The notes beneath the pieces are model-generated. The model had not been told where the DNA came from. It searched no databases and saw only the letters and a program-made list of their open reading frames with translations. A DNA stretch of 10,983 nucleotides, from positions 1-10,983 of the forward strand of contig JACXTO010000170.1 of NCBI GenBank assembly GCA_016919565.1, in the 5' to 3' direction. Origin of the DNA: Methanomassiliicoccaceae archaeon. GTDB lineage: Archaea > Thermoplasmatota > Thermoplasmata > Methanomassiliicoccales > UBA472. Shown piece by piece: positions 1 through 6,121 of this stretch (within the stretch, counting starts at the first letter, position 1; the number at the start of each line of letters is the position of its first letter). A program made the translations under genes and the position numbers.

Positions 1-197
1 TTCAGCTTCTTGCCTGCCTCGATCACGGCCTTATTGACCTTGGTACCGGACCGGATGATGATGGCATCGTAGTCGCCGATGACCTTCAACAGCTCATCGG
101 CCGGAATTCCCGGCCTGACGTCCACAACCAGTTTCGAGCCCTCGGTGAGTATCTCCAGTCCTTCCTTGGACATCTCGTCGGTGACTATTATCTTCAT
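1..197 (-). CDS. serA: D-3-phosphoglycerate dehydrogenase, N-terminal part (cut by the left edge)
   Basis: Only the first 65 codons are inside the window. Translation from ATG at 197 begins MKIIVTDEMSKEGLEIL and continues to VRPGIPADEL and IIIRSGTKVNKAVI. This is the N-terminal substrate-binding segment of 3-phosphoglycerate dehydrogenases; the RSGTKV stretch corresponds to the family's RSATKV. SerA oxidises 3-phosphoglycerate to 3-phosphohydroxypyruvate with NAD, the first step of phosphorylated serine synthesis, in the cytoplasm. The ATG overlaps the TGA stop of the upstream aminotransferase as ATGA, so the two are very likely co-transcribed and translationally coupled. That partner would carry out the next step, which supports the call. 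The Rossmann domain and any ACT domain lie outside the window, so related 2-hydroxyacid dehydrogenases are not fully excluded. Confidence 0.9.
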   Translation of the reverse strand, partial: MKIIVTDEMSKEGLEILTEGSKLVVDVRPGIPADELLKVIGDYDAIIIRSGTKVNKAVIEAGKKL

Positions 198-1258
198 TTC
201 ATGACCTCCAGCACCTCGTCCATGACGTTGAGCAGGTCCTTGACGTCCTTCACGGTCAGATCGCCCATGTGCCCGATGCGGAAGGTGGTGTCCTTCAGCT
301 TGCCGTAGCCTGGGGAGACCTCGAAGCCGCGCGCCTTGAGCTCCTTGTCCAGGCGCCCGACGTCCAGCTTGCCCGTCTCGACCACGGTGATCGTTTCCGA
401 GCAAAAGCCTTCCTCAGCGTAGAGCTTGAACCGCTTCCTGGCCCAATCCCGGGCGGTCTCGGCCATGGCGTGGTGCCGAGCGTAACGGTTGGCCATGCCC
501 TCCTTCAGCATCTTGTCGAGCTGGTAGTCCAGGCCGTACATGAGGGACACCGGCGGTGTCGTCAGGGGCAGGTCCTTGTCGGCGATCTTCTTGATCTCGA
601 TGAGGTCGAAATAGTAGCCGCGGTTCTTCACCGTCTCCGCCTTCTTAATGAGCCGGTCGGAGGCGCATATCATCGCCAGCCCAGGTGGGAGGGCGATCGC
701 CTTCTGCGAGCCGAAGACCAGCGCGTCGATGTTGAGCTCCTTGAGCTTCAGGTCGACCGCCAGGGTCGATGTCACCCCGTCCACGAATATCAACGGGTCC
801 GCCTCTTCCCTTATGGCCTTGACTATCTCCTGGGTCGGGTTCAGCACGCCGGTGGAGGATTCGTTCGAGATGAACGTCACGGCCTCCGCCGTCGCAGGCA
901 CCTTGCCGGCGACATGCGAGCCGCGGATCGCCTTGCCCCAGGGCACGTCGACCTTTGTCACCGTCTTGCCGTTCGACTGCCCGATGGAAGCCCATCGGTC
1001 GCCGAACGAGCCGTTGGAGAGGCTGGCCATGTTCTCGCTGACGCCGCAGCGAACGCAGCTCTCCAAAAAGCCGCTCGCCGAGGCCGGCGCCAGGAAGATC
1101 TGCATGTCGGTATCCAAGACCTTGTGCAGCTTCTCCACTATGCCCCTCTGTAACCGTTTGTAATCCTCCCCGCGGTGGATCATCATCGGTTTGCTCATCG
1201 CTCTTAACGTATCATCGAAGACTTCTACCGGACCTACAGTGAATAATCTATTGCTCAC
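194..1258 (-). CDS. Class V PLP aminotransferase (serine-pyruvate / phosphoserine type)
   Basis: A 354-residue protein from a GTG start. Visible family features are an N-terminal TVGPVEV, SNESSTGVLNP (around residue 132), the PLP-aspartate in FVDGVTS (D160), the PLP lysine in SQKAIALPPGLA (K186) and the carboxylate-binding arginine in FRIGHMGD (R327). These place it in the alanine-glyoxylate/serine-pyruvate branch of fold-type I aminotransferases. It overlaps serA. In Methanococcales a class V enzyme of this branch (MJ0959) acts as phosphoserine aminotransferase alongside SerA, so the inferred role is phosphohydroxypyruvate to phosphoserine; serine-pyruvate or alanine-glyoxylate exchange remains possible. 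The GTG at 1258 is chosen over an upstream ATG at 1339 because GGGGGTG (1264-1270) lies 5 bases before it and family homology starts there. The PLP-phosphate loop reads APASASGFLES rather than the common SGT pattern. Confidence 0.85.
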   Translation of the reverse strand: MSNRLFTVGPVEVFDDTLRAMSKPMMIHRGEDYKRLQRGIVEKLHKVLDTDMQIFLAPASASGFLESCVRCGVSENMASLSNGSFGDRWASIGQSNGKTVTKVDVPWGKAIRGSHVAGKVPATAEAVTFISNESSTGVLNPTQEIVKAIREEADPLIFVDGVTSTLAVDLKLKELNIDALVFGSQKAIALPPGLAMICASDRLIKKAETVKNRGYYFDLIEIKKIADKDLPLTTPPVSLMYGLDYQLDKMLKEGMANRYARHHAMAETARDWARKRFKLYAEEGFCSETITVVETGKLDVGRLDKELKARGFEVSPGYGKLKDTTFRIGHMGDLTVKDVKDLLNVMDEVLEVMK

Positions 1259-1263
1259 AGACA

Positions 1264-1270
1264 CACCCCC
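1264..1270 (-). promoter_or_regulatory. Shine-Dalgarno setting the GTG start of the class V aminotransferase
   Basis: On the minus strand GGGGGTG is followed by TGTCT and then GTG AGC AAT. It matches the archaeal anti-SD complement (GGAGGTG) with one mismatch at a good distance. It favours GTG at 1258 over the ATG at 1339, whose extra 27 residues do not resemble the family. Confidence 0.6.
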
Positions 1271-1287
1271 AAAGCTCCAAAGGACTT

Positions 1288-1473
1288 TCACCAAGACCGC
1301 CGGGAGCCGAGGAAGCGCATCTGTGATGCTCCTCCCCATCCGCTTCCCGATCCACAGCCCATGGAAGAATTCTGGACATAATCCAAGCCTGGTACAGAGC
1401 TATACACGCCGGTCATGCCTTGAGCAATTTGCCCTAATGAATTGAACGCTTCCGGCATGACGTATTGTAGCAT
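1288..1473 (-). CDS. Possible small upstream ORF (61 codons), Ser/Gly-rich leader
   Basis: An ATG at 1473 opens 61 codons that stop 29 bases before the GTG of the class V aminotransferase. I do not recognise the product. By my count it holds 10 Ser and 11 Gly, concentrated in a C-terminal stretch containing MGCGSGSGWGG. GGGAG lies 5 bases before the ATG (1480-1484) and a TTTATATG box (minus strand, 1501-1508) lies about 31 bases before it, so the spacing fits a translated short-leader ORF. Against this, there is no homology I can name, its serine codons are mixed, and chance ORFs of this size are common in GC-rich DNA. It could be a regulatory leader peptide of the serine operon or simply noncoding leader RNA. 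Confidence 0.25.
   Translation of the reverse strand: MLQYVMPEAFNSLGQIAQGMTGVYSSVPGLDYVQNSSMGCGSGSGWGGASQMRFLGSRRSW
1311..1347 (-). repeat. Nested inverted repeat in the serine-operon leader
   Basis: GGAAGCG (1311-1317) pairs with CGCTTCC (1341-1347). Inside it, GCATC-TGT-GATGC (1317-1329) forms a 5-bp hairpin with a 3-base loop. With the outer stem taken as 6 bp the two can stack in the minus-strand RNA, leaving a purine-rich GGATGGGGAGGA side loop. The element ends about 50 bases before the GTG start, so it could influence translation of the aminotransferase. Confidence 0.4.
1412..1461 (-). repeat. 8-bp inverted repeat GTCATGCC / GGCATGAC in the leader
   Basis: GTCATGCC (1412-1419) and GGCATGAC (1454-1461) are perfect reverse complements separated by 34 bases. 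In a minus-strand transcript starting near 1480 they would close a stem-loop close to the 5' end, inside the small ORF. A stem of this size could also arise by chance. Confidence 0.35.
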
Positions 1474-1498
1474 GTTGGCTCCCGTATCAAAAGGAACA

Positions 1499-1508
1499 TC
1501 ATATAAAC
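1499..1508. promoter_or_regulatory. Archaeal TATA-like box, readable on both strands
   Basis: The plus strand reads TCATATAAAC, preceded by AAAAGGAACA. The minus strand reads GTTTATATGA, preceded by AGTAAG. The minus reading (TTTATATG) is nearer the archaeal consensus and would start transcripts near 1480, giving the serine operon a leader of about 220 bases. The plus reading would start near 1530 and give rmlA a leader of about 100 bases. Either or both may be used; the sequence does not decide. Confidence 0.5.
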
Positions 1509-1545
1509 CTTACTGTCATCGCGATTCCGTCCGGATTGTCGACAT

Positions 1546-1559
1546 TTGACGAGCGTCAA
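1546..1559. promoter_or_regulatory. Perfect inverted repeat TTGACGAGCGTCAA, candidate operator of the rml operon
   Basis: The half sites TTGACG and CGTCAA flank a 2-base spacer. If the plus-strand TATA box at 1499-1508 is used, the repeat lies roughly 15-30 bases after the transcription start, a place where archaeal repressors often bind. An 8-base palindrome TGTCGACA (1537-1544) lies next to it. No regulator gene is in the window. Confidence 0.35.
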
Positions 1560-1630
1560 GGAGCAGGCCAATCACGATGCCGCTCACAAAACCATTGATT
1601 AGCTAGGAAGGGATACCTTGTATCGTTCAC

Positions 1631-2515
1631 ATGAAGGGCATCGTACTCGCTGGAGGAAGCGGCACTCGGCTCTATCCGATGACGTCCGTGCTAAACAAGC
1701 ACCTTCTGCCGATCTATGACAAGCCGATGATCTACTACCCGCTGTCGGTACTGATGATGGCCGGCATCCGTGACATACTGATAATCTCCACTCCCGAGGA
1801 CACGCCTAATTTCCGCACCCTCCTCGGCGATGGGGAAAGGTTCGGCATCAGGCTGCAGTACAAGGTACAGCCATCACCCGATGGCCTGGCACAGGCGTTC
1901 ATCCTCGGCGCTGAGTTCGTCGGAGACGACGATGTGGCGATGATTCTTGGGGACAACGTTCTCTTCGGCGGCGGACTGAAGGACAGGCTAGTGAAGGCGG
2001 TCAGCAACGTCGGGAAGGGCAAGGCCACCATCTTCGGCTTCAATGTCAAGGACCCTGAGCGGTTCGGGGTGATCGAGTTCTCCAAGGAAGGGAAAGTGGT
2101 TTCGGTCGAGGAGAAGCCCAAACAGCCAAAATCGAGCTATGCGGCGATCGGCCTGTATTTCTACGACAACAGGGTGATCGACTTCGCCAAGAAGGTCAAG
2201 CCCTCGTGGAGGAACGAGCTCGAGATCACGGACGTGAACAACTTGTACCGGGAGGCAGGCGACCTGGAAGCGGTCGCTCTGGGAAGGGGATTCACCTGGA
2301 TCGACGCCGGCACGCCGGAGTCCATGGCGGAAGCCTCCAACTTCATCCGCATGATCGAGAACCATCAAGGCCTGAAGGTCGCTTGTTTGGAGGAGATCGC
2401 GTACACCAACGGCTGGATAAGCCGGGAGTCGCTCGAGGACCTGGGCAGGAAGTACGCCAAGAACGAATACGGCAAATACATCTTGAAGGTCCTGGAAGGA
2501 AGGATCAACTACTGA
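1631..2515 (+). CDS. rmlA: Glucose-1-phosphate thymidylyltransferase
   Basis: The 294-residue length is typical of the long tetrameric RmlA/RfbA class. It joins dTTP and glucose-1-phosphate to make dTDP-glucose, the first step of dTDP-L-rhamnose synthesis, in the cytoplasm. The nucleotide-binding signature is GGSGTRLYPMT (8-18). LLPIYDKPMIYYPL (25-38), QPSPDGLAQA (80-89), the metal aspartate in ILGDN (D108), VEEKP with K162, and WIDAGT with a second metal aspartate (D225) are all present. Small departures are NKHLLP where the family usually has SKQLLP, and WIDAGTPE where WLDTGTHE is common; neither removes a catalytic residue. The start at ATG 1631 gives MKGIVLAGG, the normal N terminus, although no strong Shine-Dalgarno lies at the usual distance (AAGGGA at 1608-1613 is 17 bases away). 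It is the first gene of the rml operon. Confidence 0.96.
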   Translation: MKGIVLAGGSGTRLYPMTSVLNKHLLPIYDKPMIYYPLSVLMMAGIRDILIISTPEDTPNFRTLLGDGERFGIRLQYKVQPSPDGLAQAFILGAEFVGDDDVAMILGDNVLFGGGLKDRLVKAVSNVGKGKATIFGFNVKDPERFGVIEFSKEGKVVSVEEKPKQPKSSYAAIGLYFYDNRVIDFAKKVKPSWRNELEITDVNNLYREAGDLEAVALGRGFTWIDAGTPESMAEASNFIRMIENHQGLKVACLEEIAYTNGWISRESLEDLGRKYAKNEYGKYILKVLEGRINY

Positions 2516-2524
2516 GGTGCCTCG

Positions 2525-3088
2525 ATGAAATCCACCCATGCATCGCTCCCCGGCGTAGTGTTGCTCGAACCCGCGGTACATCGGGATGAGAGGGGCTGGT
2601 TCATGGAATCCTATGTGCTGGAGCGAATGAAAGCGAAGGGAGTAGACGTCACCTTCGTCCAGGACAACCATTCCTTCAGCCTGCACCGGGGCACGCTGAG
2701 AGGCCTGCATTTCCAGAACGAGCCGATGGCCCAGTCCAAATTGGTGCGCTGCACCCGGGGGTCGATATTGGACGTGGTCGCGGACATCAGGAGGGACTCG
2801 CCGACGTTCCGCCATTGGGCATCGTTGGAATTGACGTCAATGAACATGAGGCAGGTTTTCGTCCCGAAGGGGTACGCGCATGGCTTCCTGACCTTGGAGG
2901 ACAGCACCGAGGTCCAATACAAGGTGGACAACTACTTCGACAAAAGGAGCGACAGGAACATAAGGTACGACGACCCGGACCTTGGCATCGAGTGGACCAT
3001 CGAACGGCCGATACTGTCCGACAAGGACGCGAACGCGCCATTTCTGAAGGACTCCGATTGCAACCTGCTCGCCGGTAAGGGGCGATGA
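2525..3088 (+). CDS. rmlC: dTDP-4-dehydrorhamnose 3,5-epimerase
   Basis: A 187-residue cupin enzyme that epimerises C3 and C5 of dTDP-4-keto-6-deoxyglucose. Family marks are RDERGWFMESY (20-30), VQDNHSFS (45-52), the catalytic histidine in LRGLHFQ (H62), VVADIRRDSPTF (84-95), VPKGYAHGFLTL (113-124), DDPDLGIEW (149-157) and the dyad aspartate in LSDKD (D168). A GAGGTG ribosome site (2514-2519) overlaps the rmlA stop and sits 5 bases before the ATG, so the two genes are tightly coupled. Odd point: the segment normally ending in two tyrosines reads DNYFDK, with phenylalanine at 138 where a catalytic tyrosine is expected from my recall of the family. This could affect which carbon is epimerised. 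The operon context still makes a rhamnose role most likely. Confidence 0.93.
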   Translation: MKSTHASLPGVVLLEPAVHRDERGWFMESYVLERMKAKGVDVTFVQDNHSFSLHRGTLRGLHFQNEPMAQSKLVRCTRGSILDVVADIRRDSPTFRHWASLELTSMNMRQVFVPKGYAHGFLTLEDSTEVQYKVDNYFDKRSDRNIRYDDPDLGIEWTIERPILSDKDANAPFLKDSDCNLLAGKGR

Positions 3089-3091
3089 GCG

Positions 3092-3937
3092 GTGAGGATT
3101 CTCGTGACCGGTGCAAACGGACAGCTGGGCTGGGATGTCGCCGAGCGCCTCGCCCCGGAACATGATGTCGTCAGGTACGACAAGGAGCATATGGACCTAA
3201 CGAAGACCTCTGCGATCGGAGCCGCATTGGCAAGGGAGGAGCCGGACCTCATCATACACTGCGGCGCCTACACATTGGTGGATAAGGCGGAGGAGGAACG
3301 AGAGCTATGCCACGCTATCAACGCGGAAGCGACGAGGGCCATCGCCGCTCAGGCGGCAGAGAGCGGTGCCAGACTGATCTACGTGAGCACGGACTACGTC
3401 TTCGACGGCACTAAGCGCGATCCGTATGAGACCGACGATCCGCCGCATCCGATCAATCATTACGGCCAGACCAAGCTCGGGGGCGAATCGGCCATCAAGG
3501 ATATCATGAAGAGATATCAGATAGTCCGGACGTCCTGGGTATTCGGTTCCCACGGAAGCAATTTCGTCAAGACGATGGTCCGCCTCGGCAAGGAGCGTGA
3601 GACGCTGAGGGTGGTTGCGGACCAGGTAGGCTCGCCGACCTACACCGTCGATCTGGCAGGCCTCATGGCTGAAATGGTAGGGTCGGAGTGCTACGGCACT
3701 TACCATGCGACCAATGAGGGGTTCTGCTCCTGGCATCAATTCGCGGCCGAGATAATGCGAATGAAAGGCTGGAGGACCGAGATCGAGGCGATCGCCAGCG
3801 CGGACTATCCGACCAAAGCGCTCCGCCCGAAGAACTCCAGACTGAGCAAGCGGTCGCTGGACGATGCGGGCTTTCGGCGATTGCCGACCTGGCAGGACGC
3901 CCTGGCCCGCTACATGCGCGAGATGAAGGAGGCCTAG
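3092..3937 (+). CDS. rmlD: dTDP-4-dehydrorhamnose reductase
   Basis: A 281-residue short-chain dehydrogenase that reduces dTDP-4-keto-L-rhamnose to dTDP-L-rhamnose with NAD(P)H, the last step of the pathway. The N-terminal cofactor loop is TGANGQLG (6-13). GAYTLVDKAE (58-67), STDYVFDG (99-106) and the catalytic pair in HYGQTK (Y124, K128) follow, then RTSWVFG (146-152) and DQVGSPTYT (177-185), all characteristic of RmlD. The start is GTG at 3092, 3 bases after the rmlC stop; an AAGGGGCGA stretch just upstream may serve as the ribosome site. The gene ends in TAG, two codons before the rmlB ATG and in the same frame as rmlB. Confidence 0.95.
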   Translation: MRILVTGANGQLGWDVAERLAPEHDVVRYDKEHMDLTKTSAIGAALAREEPDLIIHCGAYTLVDKAEEERELCHAINAEATRAIAAQAAESGARLIYVSTDYVFDGTKRDPYETDDPPHPINHYGQTKLGGESAIKDIMKRYQIVRTSWVFGSHGSNFVKTMVRLGKERETLRVVADQVGSPTYTVDLAGLMAEMVGSECYGTYHATNEGFCSWHQFAAEIMRMKGWRTEIEAIASADYPTKALRPKNSRLSKRSLDDAGFRRLPTWQDALARYMREMKEA

Positions 3938-3940
3938 GAA

Positions 3941-4912
3941 ATGAAATGGCTTGTGACCGGGGGGGCGGGATTCATCGGAACCAATTTCATCTATCGGATG
4001 ATGGCCGATCATCCGGACCTTGAGATCGTCTGCTTCGACGCCCTGACCTACGCGGGCAACATCCACAACCTGGATCGGGCGATGCTGGATCGACGCTTCG
4101 AGTTCATCAAAGGGGACATCTCGAAGAAGGAGGCTGTCCATGCCGCGCTGAAGGGGCGGGACATCGATGCGGTGATCAATTTCGCGGCGGAGTCTCATGT
4201 GGACCGGTCGATCGAGGACCCGGGCATATTCCTGGTATCGAACGTCCTCGGGACGCAGGTGCTGATGGACGGTTGCCGTAAATTCGACGTCGAACGGTTT
4301 CATCAGATCTCCACGGACGAGGTGTACGGCGACCTGCCTCTGGACAGGCCGGACCTCCTGTTCGATGAGGATTCGCCAATAAGGCCGTCAAGCCCTTATT
4401 CGGCCAGCAAGGCATCCGCCGATCTGCTGGTCCAAGCCTTCCACAGGACGTATGGATTGAAGACGACGATCAGCCGGTGCTCCAACAACTATGGGCCATA
4501 TCAGCTGCCCGAGAAGCTGGTCCCCAAGACCATCAAGATGGCCCGATCTGGTCAACCGATCCCGATCTACGGAACGGGGAAGAACGTGCGTGACTGGATC
4601 TATGTGGACGATCACTGCACGGCAGTAGACCTGATCATGCGTTCCGGAAGACCCGGGGAGACCTACAACATCGGCGGAAGGAGCGAGCTCACCAATCTGC
4701 AAGTTGTCGGAGCGATCCTGCGCCGATTGGGCATGCCAGAGAATAGAATCCAATTCGTGGCCGATCGGCCAGGGCATGACAGGCGCTATGCCATCGACTC
4801 ATCGAAGATCGAACGGGAGCTCGGTTGGAAGACCAATTATGATTTCGAACGAGGCATGGAACGGACCGTGGAATGGTATCTAAACAACTCAGCTTGGCCT
4901 GAGGGCTATTAA
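3941..4912 (+). CDS. rmlB: dTDP-glucose 4,6-dehydratase
   Basis: A 323-residue extended short-chain dehydrogenase that converts dTDP-glucose to dTDP-4-keto-6-deoxyglucose using a tightly bound NAD. The NAD loop is TGGAGFIG (6-13). FDALTYAGN (32-40), NFAAESHVDRS (80-90), the catalytic STDEVYGD (T125, D126, E127) and SPYSASK (Y153, K157) follow, then NNYGPYQLPEKLVP (182-195) and RDWIYVDDHC (217-226). All are diagnostic of RmlB. GGAGG (3928-3932), 8 bases before the ATG, lies inside the end of rmlD and supports independent initiation. It is the second enzyme of the pathway but the last gene of the operon. A short convergent gap (4913-4983) follows, in which I see no clear terminator. Confidence 0.96.
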   Translation: MKWLVTGGAGFIGTNFIYRMMADHPDLEIVCFDALTYAGNIHNLDRAMLDRRFEFIKGDISKKEAVHAALKGRDIDAVINFAAESHVDRSIEDPGIFLVSNVLGTQVLMDGCRKFDVERFHQISTDEVYGDLPLDRPDLLFDEDSPIRPSSPYSASKASADLLVQAFHRTYGLKTTISRCSNNYGPYQLPEKLVPKTIKMARSGQPIPIYGTGKNVRDWIYVDDHCTAVDLIMRSGRPGETYNIGGRSELTNLQVVGAILRRLGMPENRIQFVADRPGHDRRYAIDSSKIERELGWKTNYDFERGMERTVEWYLNNSAWPEGY

Positions 4913-4983
4913 GCAAGTCTGACCTCCAAGGAAAGACTAGGAAGAACGACGCGGACCTCGCTTTAGCCACCTAAGTAGATGCC

Positions 4984-6006
4984 CTAGCTTCTCGATCGCA
5001 ATCGCTCGATCACCTGATCGATGTCCTCGGCATCGATGCCGTAGTGCGTCACGAAGCGGACCGCGTGCTTTCCGAAGGATAACGTCAGCACGCCCTTCTT
5101 CGTCGCCTCGGCGATGTAATCGTCCGCCAGCATCGGCGAGACGTTCGCGACGACGATGTTCGTCTGCACGGCCGATACGTCGAGGCTCAGCCCGCATTCA
5201 TCCTTCAATCCTTTGGCCAGTTTCTTGGCGTTTGCGTGGTCCTCGCTCAGCCTGTCGACCATCTTGTTGAGAGCCACGATCCCAGGCGCGGCGATCACGC
5301 CCGCCTGCCTCATACCCCCGCCCACCAACTTGCGGTTCTTCCTCGCCTTGGCGATGAAGTCCTTGTCGCCGACGATCAGCGACCCGACAGGGCAGCTCAG
5401 CCCCTTGGACAGGCAGAACATCAGGCTGTCCACGTTCTCGGCGTATTTCTTGACGCTGATGCCCGATGCCACCGATGCGTTGAAGACCCTCGCCCCGTCC
5501 ATGTGCACCTTCAGGCCGTTCTCGCGAGCAAAATCGCAGGCCGCCTTGAGGTCGGACATCGACCAGACCGAACCACCGCCGCGATTGTGTGTGTTCTCGA
5601 TCTCCAGCAGGGAGGTGTTGGGGAAGTGCAGCTCCTGCCCGCGGTAGGCATGCTCCAGCTGCTCGACCGAGAATATCCCGCGCTTTCCTTCGACCAATCG
5701 GGGGATCACGCCTGCGATCGCCGAGACCGCCCCGACCTCGTAATAGTAGATGTGCGCGTTGGCATCGCAGATCATCTCGTCGCCATGACGGCAGTGGGTC
5801 ATCACCGACACCAGATTGGCCATGGTGCCGCTCGGCACCAGCAACGCGCTCTCCTTGCCGAACCGCTTTGCGGCCAGCGTCTCCAAGGCGATCACGGTGG
5901 GGTCCTCTTCCATCACGTCGTCGCCGAGCTTGGCCTGCTTGACCGCCTCAAGCATCTCGGCCGTTGGCAAGGTGACCGTGTCGCTGCGGAGATCGATCGT
6001 TTTCAT
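4984..6006 (-). CDS. ltaE: Low-specificity L-threonine aldolase
   Basis: A 340-residue fold-type I PLP enzyme that cleaves L-threonine or allo-threonine to glycine and acetaldehyde. Diagnostic segments are IDLRSDTVT (4-12), GDDVMEEDPT (28-37), VPSGTMANLV (57-66), the ring-stacking histidine in NAHIYYYE (H85), ENTHNRGGG (137-145), HMDGARVFNA (D170 and R173), the PLP lysine in CLSKGLSCPVGS (K201) and GGGMRQAG (229-236). The start at ATG 6006 is chosen because GGTGA (6011-6015) lies 4 bases upstream and homology begins at MKTIDLRSDT; an in-frame ATG at 6246 would add 80 unrelated residues. It stands alone on the minus strand. It could supply glycine, a topic shared with the serine operon 5 kb away. 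It ends with TAG. Confidence 0.94.
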   Translation of the reverse strand: MKTIDLRSDTVTLPTAEMLEAVKQAKLGDDVMEEDPTVIALETLAAKRFGKESALLVPSGTMANLVSVMTHCRHGDEMICDANAHIYYYEVGAVSAIAGVIPRLVEGKRGIFSVEQLEHAYRGQELHFPNTSLLEIENTHNRGGGSVWSMSDLKAACDFARENGLKVHMDGARVFNASVASGISVKKYAENVDSLMFCLSKGLSCPVGSLIVGDKDFIAKARKNRKLVGGGMRQAGVIAAPGIVALNKMVDRLSEDHANAKKLAKGLKDECGLSLDVSAVQTNIVVANVSPMLADDYIAEATKKGVLTLSFGKHAVRFVTHYGIDAEDIDQVIERLRSRS

Positions 6007-6037
6007 GACTTCACCGGGACGAAACAACCAGAGGGAC

Positions 6038-6048
6038 CTAGAAAAAGC
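6038..6048 (-). promoter_or_regulatory. Weak TATA-like box for ltaE
   Basis: The minus strand reads AGCTTTTTCTA, centred about 37 bases before the ATG. That would give a leader of about 12 bases carrying the GGTGA ribosome site. The match to the archaeal consensus is poor. Confidence 0.25.
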
Positions 6049-6082
6049 TGCCGTTTTGCTCCGGCGGGCGCATCGAGAGAAA

Positions 6083-6090
6083 GGATTATT
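6083..6090 (+). promoter_or_regulatory. Weak TATA-like box for the Trm112-like gene
   Basis: GGATTATT preceded by GAGAAA lies about 35 bases before the ATG at 6122, giving a very short leader. No Shine-Dalgarno is visible before that ATG, which fits a leaderless or near-leaderless start. Confidence 0.25.
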
Positions 6091-6121
6091 CCCGGGCCGA
6101 TGCGTTAGACCGTCGATAGCG

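Larger units (their letters stand above)
1259..1630. other. 372-base divergent intergenic region between serine operon and rml operon
   Basis: This is the longest gap between confident genes and is more AT-rich than its surroundings. It contains one good TATA-like box (1499-1508), two inverted-repeat structures (1311-1347 and 1412-1461), a small ORF on the minus strand (1288-1473) and a perfect 14-base inverted repeat (1546-1559). A second weak TATA-like box for the minus strand (GTGTATAG around 1402) would give a shorter leader. I see no tRNA, no transposon remnant and no riboswitch that I can name. Confidence 0.7.

Noticed and set aside
269..1153. Long open frame of about 294 codons on the plus strand
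   Set aside because: It is antisense to the class V aminotransferase, rich in Arg, His, Val and Leu as expected of a GC-driven shadow, and has no family resemblance.
1259..1339. Longer N terminus of the class V aminotransferase from ATG 1339
   Set aside because: The 27 extra residues do not resemble the family, and a good ribosome site precedes the GTG at 1258.
1340..1630. Known riboswitch or tRNA in the large intergenic region
   Set aside because: I find no cloverleaf, no TTCGA-type T-loop with flanking stem and no recognisable riboswitch core; only simple inverted repeats.
3305..4303. Minus-strand open frame of 332 codons
   Set aside because: It runs across the antisense of both rmlD and rmlB, and no domain is recognisable.
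4913..4983. Possible terminator between rmlB and ltaE
   Set aside because: No convincing stem with a T-run is visible on either strand.
5236..6108. Plus-strand open frame of 290 codons
   Set aside because: It lies opposite the threonine aldolase, whose motifs and catalytic residues are complete; composition is shadow-like.
5816..6121. Longer N terminus of the Trm112-like protein
   Set aside because: It would lie within the opposite-strand aldolase gene; family homology begins at MKRSLMQILACPKC.
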